From Gammaproteobacteria bacterium (GTDB lineage: Bacteria; Pseudomonadota; Gammaproteobacteria; DSM-19610), in the NCBI GenBank assembly GCA_026197075.1, contig JAPHQV010000001.1, positions 1-63,020 on the forward strand: a DNA stretch of 63,020 nucleotides, given 5' to 3'. Both the position numbers and the translations under genes were made by a program. Each line of letters starts with the position of its first letter. Positions within the stretch are counted from its first letter, which is position 1. Positions 47,043-56,085 of this stretch are shown piece by piece. The notes under the pieces are model-generated. The model was not told the DNA's origin, did no database searches, and was given only the letters and a program-made list of their open reading frames with translations.

Positions 47043-47215
47043 GCCCGTCCTCCGGTCCGGCCTGTTGGCACTGCCTGGCCCCACTCGGGATGGTTGTTAT
47101 GAAATTCCACTAAATCAGTCACTTAAAAGTAGTCGAATGGCCGGTGGGATATGCAGGGGTTAGCGTCCGGTTGGTGGAAATATTTACCGCGTTTTCGGAT
47201 ATATAGAGGCGGGGA

Positions 47216-48052
47216 TCAGGTGAAGCGCATGGAGAGATCCAGGGCGCGTACATCCTTGGTCAGGCTGCCCACGGAGATGAAGTCGACACCGGTGATGGCG
47301 ATGCGGCGCACCGTCTCCAGGTTCACGCCCCCGGAGGCCTCCAGTTTGGCACGGCCGGCGGTGAGGGCCACCGCGGCCTCCAGGTCGGGGAGGGAGAAGT
47401 TGTCCAGCAACAGGATGTCGGCGCCGGCGTCCAGGGCTTCGCGGACCTGGTCGAGGGTCTCCACTTCCACCTCCACGGCCAGGCCGGTACCCAGGGCGCG
47501 CGCTGCCTGCACGGCCGCCGTCAGGCTGCCGGCCGCGGCGATGTGGTTTTCCTTGATGAGGATGCCGTCGTAGAGCCCGCTGCGGTGGTTGTGGCAGCCA
47601 CCGGTGCGCACGGCGTATTTCTGTGCCATGCGCAGGCCGGGGAGGGTCTTGCGGGTGTCGAGGATGCGTACCGGCAGTCCGGCCACGGCCTCGGCATAAC
47701 GGCGCGCCAGGGTGGCAGTGCCGGACAGGGTCTGCAGAAAGTTCAGGGCACTGCGCTCCCCGGTAAGCAGGGCGCGCGCCGGGCCCTCCAGCCGGCACAG
47801 CACCCGGTCCGGCGCCACGGCATCCCCGTCGCGCGCCTCCCAGTGGACCTGCACGCGCTCGTCCAGGCACTGGAACACGGCATTGAACCAGGCCGCGCCA
47901 CACAGCACGGCGTCCTCGCGGCTGATGACATGGGCCCGGCCCTGTGCCGCTTCCGGGATCAGGCGCGCGGTGACATCGCCCGTGCCCACGTCCTCGGCCA
48001 GGGCCGCGTGCACGGCCTGCTGGATCTGCTGGTCGAGGGCCTCCAGGAGCAC
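47216..48052 (-). CDS. nadC: Quinolinate phosphoribosyltransferase
   Basis: Converts quinolinate and PRPP to nicotinate mononucleotide for NAD synthesis. 278 residues. [14 protein letters not shown] (N-terminus), [36 protein letters not shown] and [14 protein letters not shown] are the active-site blocks. The start is GTG 48052-48050, whose G is the last base of the FKBP stop codon (TAGTG), so translation is coupled; the longer frame upstream is antisense-like and unrelated to NadC. Confidence 0.95.
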   Translation of the reverse strand: MLLEALDQQIQQAVHAALAEDVGTGDVTARLIPEAAQGRAHVISREDAVLCGAAWFNAVFQCLDERVQVHWEARDGDAVAPDRVLCRLEGPARALLTGERSALNFLQTLSGTATLARRYAEAVAGLPVRILDTRKTLPGLRMAQKYAVRTGGCHNHRSGLYDGILIKENHIAAAGSLTAAVQAARALGTGLAVEVEVETLDQVREALDAGADILLLDNFSLPDLEAAVALTAGRAKLEASGGVNLETVRRIAITGVDFISVGSLTKDVRALDLSMRFT

Positions 48053-48405
48053 TACTCGGAGATCTCCAGCAGCTCCACCTCGAAGATCAGGGTGGCGTTG
48101 GGCGGGATCACGCCGCCGGCGCCGGCCGCGCCATAGCCCAGCTCCGGCGGGATGGTCAGCTTGCGCGTGCCGCCCACCTTCATGCCCTTGACACCTTCGT
48201 CCCAGCCCGGAATGACGTACCGGCAATCGAGGGGGAAGCTGAAGGGATCGTCGCGGTCACGGCTGGAATCGAACTTGGAGCCGTCTTCCAGCCAGCCGGT
48301 GTAGTGCACGGTCACGGTCTGGCCGCGGCCGGTGGCCTGGCTGCCGTCGCCGACACTGAGGTCTTCGTACTGCAGGCCGGAATCCGTGGTGATGGTCTGG
48401 GGCAT
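48052..48405 (-). CDS. FKBP-type peptidyl-prolyl cis-trans isomerase
   Basis: 117 residues, one FKBP domain: [46 protein letters not shown] and [15 protein letters not shown]. No signal peptide, so cytoplasmic. It overlaps nadC by 1 base and lies 3 bases after the symporter gene, so the three genes may be cotranscribed. Confidence 0.95.
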   Translation of the reverse strand: MPQTITTDSGLQYEDLSVGDGSQATGRGQTVTVHYTGWLEDGSKFDSSRDRDDPFSFPLDCRYVIPGWDEGVKGMKVGGTRKLTIPPELGYGAAGAGGVIPPNATLIFEVELLEISE

Positions 48406-48408
48406 GGG

Positions 48409-49770
48409 TCACTCCGTACGTCGATGGGGCCGTGAAAAGTACTCGTTTTTGAGCCGCTTGACCAGACCGGCCAGCAGCCACAGGGCGATGAGATTCGGTA
48501 TGGCCATGAGGATGTTGGTGATATCCGCCAAGTTCCATACCAGCTGCAATGGTACCGCCGCGCCCACCACCACCAGCAGGGTGAAGACCACACGGTAGGG
48601 CATGACCGCGCGTTCGCCGAACAGGAAAAAGGCCGAGCGGTCGCCGTAGTAGGACCAGGCGATCATGGTGGAGAAGGCGAACAATGAAAGGCCACCGCCC
48701 ACCACCCAGGCCCCTCCCTCGCCCAGGGTGCCATGGAAGGCGTGGGCGGTCAGTGCCGCGCCCACGAGCTGCTCGCTGCGGTCGATATAGGCGCCGCTGA
48801 CGATGATCACCAGGCCGGTCATGGTGCAGATCACCAGGGTGTCGATGAAGGGTTCCAGCATGGCCACCAGGCCCTCGCGCACCGGTTCGTTGGTGCGCCC
48901 GGCGGCATGGGCCATGGCGGAGGAGCCGAGGCCCGCCTCGTTGGAGAACAGGCCGCGCGCCACCCCCCAGCGGATGGCCTCGCCCACGGCGGCGCCGCCG
49001 ACCGACCAGGGATTGAGGGCATGTTCGAGGATGAGCGCGAAGGCGGCGGGGATGGCGGCGGCGTGGGCGGCCAGCACCAGCAGGGCGGCGCTCACGTAGA
49101 AGATGGCCATGAAGGGCACGATGGTGCTGGCGACGCGGGCGATACGTTGCACCCCGCCCAGGATCACCAGCCCCACCAGGGTGGCCAGCACCACGCCCAG
49201 CAGCCAGCCGTCGTCCTTCAGTCCGGGGAAGATGTAGCTCAATCCGTCCACCACCGAATTGGCCTGCACCATGTTGCCGATGCCGAAGGAGGCCACCAGC
49301 GCGAACACCGCGAACAGGGTGGCCAGGCGCGGCATCTTCAGGCCGTGCAGCAGCGTGTACATGGGACCGCCGGCCACCTCGCCGCGCTCGTTCACCTGGC
49401 GGAAGCGCACCGCCAGGGTGGACTCGGTGAACTTGGTGGCCATGCCGAGCAGGGCCGTGACCCACATCCAGAACAGGGCGCCGGGGCCGCCCAGGGCGAT
49501 GGCGGTGGCCACGCCGGCGATGTTGCCAGTGCCTACGGTGGCGGACAGCGCCGTGGACAGGGCCTGGAAATGCGACACCTCGCCGACGTCCTTGTGGCTG
49601 CTGTAGCGGCCCCCGGTCAGGGCCAGGGCGTGGCGGAAGGCGCGAAACTGGACGAAGCCCGTGCGCAGGGTGAGATAGAGGCCGGTACCGAGCAACAGCA
49701 GCAGGGTGAGCGGGCTGCCCCAGAGCAGGCCGGACAGGTTCCCGCTCCACTGGGTGAGGGTGTCGATCAT
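48409..49770 (-). CDS. AGCS family sodium:alanine/glycine symporter
   Basis: 453 residues, about 10-11 transmembrane helices. AGCS signatures: TALSATVGTGNIAGVATAIA (about residue 75), GGPMYTLLHGL, and NEAGLGSSAMAHAAGRTNEP (about 265-285). Imports alanine or glycine with Na+. ATG 49770 (MIDTLTQWSGN) follows GGGGA and matches family N-termini better than 49800. Confidence 0.93.
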   Translation of the reverse strand: MIDTLTQWSGNLSGLLWGSPLTLLLLLGTGLYLTLRTGFVQFRAFRHALALTGGRYSSHKDVGEVSHFQALSTALSATVGTGNIAGVATAIALGGPGALFWMWVTALLGMATKFTESTLAVRFRQVNERGEVAGGPMYTLLHGLKMPRLATLFAVFALVASFGIGNMVQANSVVDGLSYIFPGLKDDGWLLGVVLATLVGLVILGGVQRIARVASTIVPFMAIFYVSAALLVLAAHAAAIPAAFALILEHALNPWSVGGAAVGEAIRWGVARGLFSNEAGLGSSAMAHAAGRTNEPVREGLVAMLEPFIDTLVICTMTGLVIIVSGAYIDRSEQLVGAALTAHAFHGTLGEGGAWVVGGGLSLFAFSTMIAWSYYGDRSAFFLFGERAVMPYRVVFTLLVVVGAAVPLQLVWNLADITNILMAIPNLIALWLLAGLVKRLKNEYFSRPHRRTE

Positions 49771-49836
49771 GGTGGTGGGTTCCCCTTCCGAATTACGCAA
49801 ACGGTACCCGGATCGGCAGGAGGATGCCAGCCGCAG

Positions 49837-49901
49837 TTCGCGGCCAAGGCCGCTCCTACAGTTTCCGGAAGCTACCCGTAGGAGCGGCCTCTGGCCGCGA
49901 A
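49837..49901. repeat. REP pair, GTAGGAGCGGCC family
   Basis: TTCGCGGCCAAGGCCGCTCC and GTAGGAGCGGCCTCTGGCCG form inverted arms around an 18-base loop, between the symporter and protease genes. Same family as 4220-4287. Confidence 0.85.
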
Positions 49902-49907
49902 TTTTAT

Positions 49908-50435
49908 TTACAAGGGATACTGGCGCAGGATCAGGATGTCGCCACGCTGGGTGAACTCCAGCTGCTTGAGCACGCTCATGCCGAGCAGAATGCCGATGTC
50001 GTTGACAGCGGGATTGATGCTGGCGCGTACGTCATACAAGACGATGTCGCCGATGCGCAGTTCGTCGAGCCGGGTGGCGTGGGCGGTGATGGGACCATTG
50101 GCCGTTTGGTAGATGCGTGGCGCGCCGGCTTCCAGCCGCAGCTGACGGGCGAGCGTGGCCGGGATGGAGACATCACTGGCGCCGGTGTCGAGCAGGAATT
50201 CCACCCGCTGCCCATTGATACTGCCGCTGGCCAGGTAATGACCGAAGCGATTGCGCTGCAAGGTGACCTCGCGCACACCCTGGGCATCCACCTGGCTCTG
50301 CAGAGACTGGTTGGGGTTGCGCTGGTGGTCGAGCACACCATTGAAAAACAGGGTCAGCAGGCCGAGCGCCAGCAGCCAGGCGATCCAGATGAAGGCGCGG
50401 CCCAGTTGTTGGGAGGATTCGGGTGGTGTGTTCAT
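49908..50435 (-). CDS. Membrane-anchored retropepsin-like aspartic protease
   Basis: 175 residues: one N-terminal transmembrane helix (FIWIAWLLALGLLTLFF, about 15-31) and a single retropepsin-type domain (clan AA, TIGR02281 type) with active-site VEFLLDTGASDVSIP near residue 80. A single domain must dimerise to be active. It follows egtB with a 4-base overlap, so it is in the egt operon, although a role in ergothioneine metabolism is unproven. Confidence 0.88.
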   Translation of the reverse strand: MNTPPESSQQLGRAFIWIAWLLALGLLTLFFNGVLDHQRNPNQSLQSQVDAQGVREVTLQRNRFGHYLASGSINGQRVEFLLDTGASDVSIPATLARQLRLEAGAPRIYQTANGPITAHATRLDELRIGDIVLYDVRASINPAVNDIGILLGMSVLKQLEFTQRGDILILRQYPL

Positions 50436-51586
50436 GGATAGACCAGGCGCAAGCCGGCGAAGATATGCCGTTTGTCGGTTTCGTAGAAATTACGGAAGCT
50501 GGGCCGTTTGATGCACGGCTGGGTATGCAGGCTGCCACCGCGCAGGCTGCGATGGCGCCCGTCGAACCAGGGCGTGGAGTATTCCGCGTAGGGGAAGGCC
50601 TTGAAGCCCTCGTAGGGGGCGAAGGGGTTGGCGCACCATTCCCATACCCGTCCACTGTCGTCGAGCAGGCCGATGCGGGAGGCCACCTCCCATTGGTATT
50701 CATGGGGAAGGCGGGCGCCGGCCCAGCGTGCGCAGGCTTCGGCTTCGTGGAAGCTCAGTCCCATGACCGGGGCATCGGCGGACAGGTCGCAGGGGCCGCG
50801 CACGCCGACACCATACCAGTGTCCCGCGCCATCGCGGCGCCAGTGGTCGGGGTGGATGATCGCGTTACGGGTGCGCCAGGCATTGCCCTCTTCACTCCAG
50901 AGTTCCTCGCGCTGGTACCCGTCGTCCTCGATGAAAGCCAGGAATTCGCCATTACTGACGGGATGGCGGGCGATGGAAAAAGGGTCCAGGGCCACATGCT
51001 GTTGTGGAAGTTCGTTGTCGAAGGCATCGGGAGCTGTGCCGCCGATAGGGTAGTGGCCACCGGCAACCTCCCGCACGTCGTGGCGCGGCGTACTGGCCCG
51101 CAACACCTCGCGCACCACATGATCCGCTGGCTGGGCGAGGGCGCGCTGGGTGAGTGCCATGAGCATGGTTTCGTAGTGCTGGCTGTGATGCTGGATGAGG
51201 AAGCGGGGCAGGTATTCATCGCGCAATAATTCATGATCAGCCCAAGGTTGTCCGTCACCCTTCAGCCAGTCGCGGTTGAATGCCTGCAGGCTGCGCGACC
51301 AGTGGAGCAGATCCGCCGGAGAAGGAATTCGTTCACCTCGCTCCGGTTTTGGAGTCAGGGGTGGGACATAGAGTTCCCGCAGTGGCCCCGTGACGCTGTC
51401 ATCACTACGTACCACTTCGTGGAGCCAATAGCACTCCACGTAAGTGCAATGACCCAGGTGCCAACCCAGTGCGCTGAGATCGGGATGGAACTGGCGCCGG
51501 TAGCTGTCCTCGTCCAGGTCCTCGACCAGCGCACACAGCAGCCCCTGCACCCGTTCCAGTTCGCGTATGGTCTCGGGTGAAATCAC
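50432..51586 (-). CDS. egtB: Ergothioneine sulfoxide synthase EgtB
   Basis: A non-haem iron enzyme joining (gamma-glutamyl)cysteine or cysteine to hercynine. 384 residues: DinB-like domain with iron ligands WHLGHCTYVE (about residue 43) and HHSQHYE (HxxxH, about 136-141), then an FGE-sulfatase domain (about 180-384: GGHYPIGG, WEWCANPFAPYEGFKAFP, SLRGGSLHTQP, NFYETDKRHIFAGLRLVYP). The adjacent egtC and egtD point to ergothioneine and not selenoneine or ovothiol. It overlaps egtC by 4 bases. Confidence 0.92.
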   Translation of the reverse strand: MISPETIRELERVQGLLCALVEDLDEDSYRRQFHPDLSALGWHLGHCTYVECYWLHEVVRSDDSVTGPLRELYVPPLTPKPERGERIPSPADLLHWSRSLQAFNRDWLKGDGQPWADHELLRDEYLPRFLIQHHSQHYETMLMALTQRALAQPADHVVREVLRASTPRHDVREVAGGHYPIGGTAPDAFDNELPQQHVALDPFSIARHPVSNGEFLAFIEDDGYQREELWSEEGNAWRTRNAIIHPDHWRRDGAGHWYGVGVRGPCDLSADAPVMGLSFHEAEACARWAGARLPHEYQWEVASRIGLLDDSGRVWEWCANPFAPYEGFKAFPYAEYSTPWFDGRHRSLRGGSLHTQPCIKRPSFRNFYETDKRHIFAGLRLVYP

Positions 51587-52362
51587 AGGGCGATCAGCTC
51601 CGGAGGCTCGTGGCGGTCGATGATCAACAGCTGATGCTCGGGCACCGGCTGCCAGTAGTCCGATGGGGTAAGGCGTTCGGAGGCGATGAGCTGGCCATCG
51701 GGAAAGCTGTCATCGTCCGTGGTGTAGTAGAGCGACGGACAGTCATGGTTCAGGGCGTGGCGCAGCGCGTAGAGCCGCTCGCCGTCGCTGAGCACGAAAT
51801 TCAGCAGGGCCTCTTTGTCTTCCAGCCAGAAGGTCAAGCGGGAGCAAAGCTTCAGCAGCGCATGTTCGATGGTCAGCTCCGGATCCTGGCGTAGCAGCTG
51901 GCGTAGCAGGGCGAACAGGTATTCCGAATCCGTGTTGCCATGGATCTCGGCGTGGATTTCCGGCATCAATTCGCGGTCGATGCGCAGGCGTGCCTCGGCA
52001 TGAAAGTTTCCGATATACCCATTGTGGGTGAACAGCAGTTCCCGGTCGAAGAAGGGCTGGGTGTTGCCCGGGCCGAGGGGGTTTCCGGCAGTGGCACTGC
52101 GCACCATGGCGAGGTACAGGCCATATTCCAGGCTGCGCCCCAGGGCGCTCAGGTTCACGTCATTCCAGATGGGTAATATATTGCGGTAGGTTGCCGGTTG
52201 ACCATCGGCGGCATACCAGCCGATGCCGAATCCATCCGCGTTCATCTTCGCGTAACGCAGCTCCTGCGGCGCCCAGGACTGTACCACCAGGCTGTGGGGC
52301 GGATCGAGCAGAAAGCGCTGCAGGGGGATCGGCGTACCGATATAGGCGGCAAGACGGCACAT
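51583..52362 (-). CDS. egtC: Class II glutamine amidotransferase, EgtC
   Basis: 259 residues. The N-terminal nucleophile is Cys2 (MCRLAAYIG), followed by KMNADGFGIGWY and FTHNGYIGNF, the Ntn-hydrolase pattern. EgtC removes the gamma-glutamyl group from the EgtB product in actinobacteria, so an egtC here implies that a gamma-glutamylcysteine route is used. No egtA is seen, so glutathione synthesis genes elsewhere may supply it. It heads the operon egtC-egtB-protease and diverges from egtD. Confidence 0.9.
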   Translation of the reverse strand: MCRLAAYIGTPIPLQRFLLDPPHSLVVQSWAPQELRYAKMNADGFGIGWYAADGQPATYRNILPIWNDVNLSALGRSLEYGLYLAMVRSATAGNPLGPGNTQPFFDRELLFTHNGYIGNFHAEARLRIDRELMPEIHAEIHGNTDSEYLFALLRQLLRQDPELTIEHALLKLCSRLTFWLEDKEALLNFVLSDGERLYALRHALNHDCPSLYYTTDDDSFPDGQLIASERLTPSDYWQPVPEHQLLIIDRHEPPELIAL

Positions 52363-52505
52363 GATGGGCTATATATCCTTACTGGCTGCCGGTTTGTGGT
52401 GCATGGCCCCGATGGTAGCCTATGGATCAAGTGGGTCCAAGGCCGGGTTGTGTTTTCGCCAGGCCCCTCGATGTTTTTGCCCCGGGAAGGGGAAAGGAGA
52501 CCACG

Positions 52506-53504
52506 ATGATACAGGATCGCACCCAACCTCATGCCCGCCTGTCCTGCCGGGCCGTGCGACCGGCCCGGATACTGCCGGGCCTGGTGGAGGATGTACAACA
52601 GGGTCTGCTGGAACCCCCGCGTTCGCTGTCGCCGAAATACTTCTATGATGAGCGCGGCTCGCAACTGTTCGATGCCATCTGCGACACCCCCGAATACTAC
52701 GTGACCCGCACCGAGGATGCCCTGTTGCTGGATTGCGCCGCCGATCTCATCGAGGGCCTGCGCCCGGCGCATATCATCGAGTTCGGCAGTGGTGCCTCGC
52801 GCAAGACCCGGCACCTGTTTGACCAATGTGCCACGGCGGGAAACGCGGCCGTCTACTGGCCTTTCGATGTCTGCGAGGAAATGCTCCTGCACAGCGGTAG
52901 GCACCTGCTCCACCGCTACGACTGGCTACAGGTCAATGCCCTGGTGGGGGATTACCTGGCGGGCCTGCGCCACCTGCCCCGCCCCGGGGGGCAGTGCCTG
53001 TACCTGTTCCTGGGTGGGACCATCGGTAATTTCATGCCCGAAGAGGCACTGGCCTTCCTGCGCGAGGTGCGGTCGGGCATGGGTCCCGGCGACCGTCTGT
53101 TGTTGGGCGCCGATCGCGTCAAGGCCCCGGAGATCCTGCACGCCGCCTACAATGACCGCGCCGGCATCACTGCCGAGTTCAACCTCAATCTGCTGCAGGT
53201 ACTCAATCGCGAACTGGAAGCCGATTTCGATCCCGATGCCTTCCGGCACGAGGCGGTCTATAACCTGGATGCCAGTCGCATCGAGATGTACCTGGTATCG
53301 CGCCGGAGCCAGACCGCTACCTTGGCGCGGCTCGATAAGGTGCTGAAGCTGGCGTCGGGCGAACGTATCCTCACCGAGATCAGCCGCAAGTTCACGCCGC
53401 GCAGTTTGACGGAGCTGCTGACGGCGGCGGGCTTTGCGGTGGAGCGCCATTTCCAGCCGGACAATGGCTTTTTCTCCCTGATGTTGGCGGCACCCGCCGA
53501 GTAA
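52506..53504 (+). CDS. egtD: L-histidine N-alpha-methyltransferase EgtD
   Basis: Trimethylates histidine to hercynine, the first step of ergothioneine synthesis. 332 residues: SPKYFYDERGSQLFDAICD (about residue 45), EFGSGASRKTRHL (SAM site), YLFLGGTIGNF and LLLGADRVK, the DUF2260/EgtD pattern. ATG 52506 is chosen over 52422 because AAAGGAGA lies 6 bases before it. Divergent from egtC with a shared 143-base promoter region. Confidence 0.93.
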   Translation: MIQDRTQPHARLSCRAVRPARILPGLVEDVQQGLLEPPRSLSPKYFYDERGSQLFDAICDTPEYYVTRTEDALLLDCAADLIEGLRPAHIIEFGSGASRKTRHLFDQCATAGNAAVYWPFDVCEEMLLHSGRHLLHRYDWLQVNALVGDYLAGLRHLPRPGGQCLYLFLGGTIGNFMPEEALAFLREVRSGMGPGDRLLLGADRVKAPEILHAAYNDRAGITAEFNLNLLQVLNRELEADFDPDAFRHEAVYNLDASRIEMYLVSRRSQTATLARLDKVLKLASGERILTEISRKFTPRSLTELLTAAGFAVERHFQPDNGFFSLMLAAPAE

Positions 53505-53538
53505 CCTTCCGGTAACAGTTGGCAGAGCCAGGCCCGTA

Positions 53539-53556
53539 CTGTCATCAAACCGTAAT
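53539..53556 (+). promoter_or_regulatory. Pho box upstream of phoB
   Basis: CTGTCAT-CAAA-CCGTAAT fits the PhoB-binding consensus of two 7-base direct repeats with a 4-base spacer, 44 bases before the phoB ATG. This is the expected autoregulatory site. Confidence 0.8.
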
Positions 53557-53599
53557 ATACATCCGCTTTAATGGCGTAATTGTAATACTATCGTGCGCC

Positions 53600-54292
53600 A
53601 TGGAAAACCGACGTATCCTGATTATCGAAGACGAGCCCGCCATTCGCGAGATGGTCTGTTTTGCCATGGAGCGTGCCGGATTTGACTGTGCCCAGGCCAA
53701 CGACGCCGAGGAGGGGCAGGCCTGTATCGCCGAGCGGGCGCCCGATCTCATCCTGCTGGACTGGATGCTGCCGGGCATTAGCGGGGTGGACCTGGCGCGG
53801 CGACTCAAGCGCGAAGAGCTGACCCGTAACATTCCCATCATCATGCTTACCGCCAAGGGCGAAGAGGCCGACCGTATCCGTGGCCTGGACGTGGGCGCCG
53901 ACGACTACGTGGTCAAGCCCTTTTCACCCCGCGAGCTGGTGGCCCGCATCAATGCCGTGCTGCGCCGCGTCTCGCCGGAGACCCCGGAACCGGTGCTGGA
54001 GGTGGATGGCCTGGTGCTGGATTCCGTCGGCCACTGGGTCAGTGCCAAAGGTCAGCGCCTGGAGATGGGGCCGACGGAATTCCGCCTGCTGCACTTCTTC
54101 ATGACCCATCCCGATCGGGTGTACAGCCGCGAGCAGCTGCTGGACCGGGTCTGGGGCCGGAATGTCTACGTGGAGGAGCGTACCGTGGATGTGCATATCC
54201 GGCGTCTGCGCAAGGCCATCGAGGCCCGCGGTCATGATAAACTCATCCAGACGGTGCGAGGCGCCGGGTATCGATTTTCCACGCGAGGATAG
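53600..54292 (+). CDS. phoB: Phosphate regulon response regulator PhoB
   Basis: 230 residues: receiver domain ([14 protein letters not shown], phospho-acceptor Asp in [25 protein letters not shown]) and an OmpR-type winged helix (about 130-228: [42 protein letters not shown]). Activates the phosphate-starvation regulon. ATG 53600 ([13 protein letters not shown]) is the family start. phoR begins 2 bases after its stop. Confidence 0.96.
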   Translation: MENRRILIIEDEPAIREMVCFAMERAGFDCAQANDAEEGQACIAERAPDLILLDWMLPGISGVDLARRLKREELTRNIPIIMLTAKGEEADRIRGLDVGADDYVVKPFSPRELVARINAVLRRVSPETPEPVLEVDGLVLDSVGHWVSAKGQRLEMGPTEFRLLHFFMTHPDRVYSREQLLDRVWGRNVYVEERTVDVHIRRLRKAIEARGHDKLIQTVRGAGYRFSTRG

Positions 54293-54294
54293 CC

Positions 54295-55614
54295 GTGTCC
54301 AACCCCTGGTTGCGGGAAATGTGGCGTGTGCTGGTCATGTTCGCCGCACTCCTGGTGACGGGGCTGCTGTTCGGCGCCGTGGCCTGGTTCCTGCTGCTCG
54401 GCCTGCTGATCTACCTCGGCTGGCACCTCTACAATCTCTATCTGCTGCAGCGCTGGCTGGTGGAGGGCAAACGCTTCCATCCGCCGGAATCCCACGGGGT
54501 CTGGGATGACGTCTTCGAACGCATCTACCGGCTGCAAAAGCGCAACCGCAAACGCAAGCGTAACCTGGGGCGCATGCTCAAACGTTTCCAGACCGCGACC
54601 GCCGCCCTGCCCGATGCCACCATCGTGCTGGGCCCGAACCGGGATATCGAATGGTGGAATGCCTCGGCCCGCGACATTCTCGAGCTGCGCTCTCCCCGTG
54701 ACATCGGCCAGCGCATCGACAACCTGCTCCGTCACCCCCGCTTCATCGAATACCTTAATAAAGGGGATTTTTCCCAGTCGGTCGTCATCCCCTCGCCCAG
54801 TGACTACAGCATCAGCCTGGCGGTCAGCGTCGTGCCCTACGGTGAGAACCGGCAGCTGGTGGTGGCGCGTGATATCACCCGGCTGGAGCGCCTGGAACAG
54901 GCGCGCCGTGATTTCGTTGCCAATGTTTCCCACGAGTTGCGTTCACCCCTGACGGTGATTTCCGGCTATCTGGAATCCTTGCTGGAAGAGCAGGGGGAGG
55001 ACCCGGTGTGGGGGAAATCCCTGCGTTCCATGAGTAACCAGACGGACCGCATGCGCGATATCGTCGATGATCTGTTGTTGCTGTCTCGCCTCGAAACAGG
55101 ACGACAACACGATGATCCCGAGACCGTCGACGTGCCAGGCATGCTGGCCCAGATCATGGAGGAAGCGGCCCGTATCAGCGGGGAGGAGGGGCACTGCTTC
55201 AAACGGGAAGTGAATACGAATCTGGGCCTGCGCGGTAATGAATTGGAATTGCGCAGCGCCTTTTCCAACCTGGTGTTCAACGCGGTACGTTATACCCCGC
55301 CTGGTGGGACGATCAACGTGCGTTGGAAGGAAACGGAAGCCGGCCCCTGTTTCGAGGTGGAGGATGCGGGTATCGGTATCGCCGCGCATCATATCCCACG
55401 GCTCACCGAACGCTTTTATCGCGTGGATGCCGGGCGATCCCGTCGTAGCGGCGGCACGGGGCTGGGTCTGGCAATCGTAAAACACGTGCTACTGCGTCAT
55501 GATGCCAACCTTGCGATCGAAAGCACCCCGGGCAAGGGCAGTACCTTTCGCTGCCAGTTTTCAGGCGAACGCAAGCTGGCCTTGCCGGGTGAGAAGGATC
55601 TCAGGCAGCATTGA
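54295..55614 (+). CDS. phoR: Phosphate regulon sensor kinase PhoR
   Basis: 439 residues: two close membrane helices (about 9-43), a PAS domain (about 95-190), the histidine box FVANVSHELRSPLTVISGYL, N box LVFNAVRYTP, and G boxes DAGIGI and GGTGLGLAIVKH. The inner-membrane partner of PhoB. The start is GTG 54295 with GAGGA upstream. Its last 14 bases overlap the convergent PilZ gene. Confidence 0.96.
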   Translation: MSNPWLREMWRVLVMFAALLVTGLLFGAVAWFLLLGLLIYLGWHLYNLYLLQRWLVEGKRFHPPESHGVWDDVFERIYRLQKRNRKRKRNLGRMLKRFQTATAALPDATIVLGPNRDIEWWNASARDILELRSPRDIGQRIDNLLRHPRFIEYLNKGDFSQSVVIPSPSDYSISLAVSVVPYGENRQLVVARDITRLERLEQARRDFVANVSHELRSPLTVISGYLESLLEEQGEDPVWGKSLRSMSNQTDRMRDIVDDLLLLSRLETGRQHDDPETVDVPGMLAQIMEEAARISGEEGHCFKREVNTNLGLRGNELELRSAFSNLVFNAVRYTPPGGTINVRWKETEAGPCFEVEDAGIGIAAHHIPRLTERFYRVDAGRSRRSGGTGLGLAIVKHVLLRHDANLAIESTPGKGSTFRCQFSGERKLALPGEKDLRQH

Positions 55615-55918
55615 GCATGTAGCGCAGGGCATCGAACTCGTGATAACCCACGTGCTGCAGCATCAGTCCCACACCCTCTTCACGGGAGTGCACCACGTAG
55701 GCGGGCAGGCGGTGTACCCGCTCCCGGTCACCGTGGCGGGTGATGAAGGATACTTCCAGGCGTGCCTGTTGCGGAATATCCTTGCCATCCGTTTCCACGT
55801 ACATGCCTTCCAGACTGATATTGCAGGTCTTGCCCTTGATGCTGCCGAGGGGAGGATAGAACAGGTTAACCTCCATGGCGATCGGCTTGCGCGGACTCCA
55901 GCGGTGTTCAACGGGCAT
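55601..55918 (-). CDS. PilZ domain c-di-GMP-binding protein
   Basis: 105 residues, a single PilZ domain. The c-di-GMP motifs are RxxxR (HRWSPRKPI, about residues 5-13) and NxSxxG (CNISLEGMYVE, about 35-45), both present, so it should bind c-di-GMP. ATG 55918 is chosen because the GGGGGG ribosome site is only 1-2 bases from the alternative ATG 55924. Convergent with phoR, overlapping by 14 bases. Confidence 0.9.
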   Translation of the reverse strand: MPVEHRWSPRKPIAMEVNLFYPPLGSIKGKTCNISLEGMYVETDGKDIPQQARLEVSFITRHGDRERVHRLPAYVVHSREEGVGLMLQHVGYHEFDALRYMLNAA

Positions 55919-56085
55919 GGTCATACCCCCCTTATGGTCAAAAAGTTGTTCAATTGATCGGTACGAAATAGTAAAGCAATCTCCGTGCCAGTTATCTGCG
56001 GAACATGGCCCGGGTAGCCGCAATCCCCATGCACTGCTAGAGTGCCCCCCGGTGCGGCGTTCCCGTATAACTAGTGTAGTAACTC

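Noticed and set aside
50432-51586. Selenoneine synthase (SenA) or OvoA in place of EgtB
   Set aside because: egtC and egtD are adjacent and no senB/senC-like gene or C-terminal methyltransferase domain is present.
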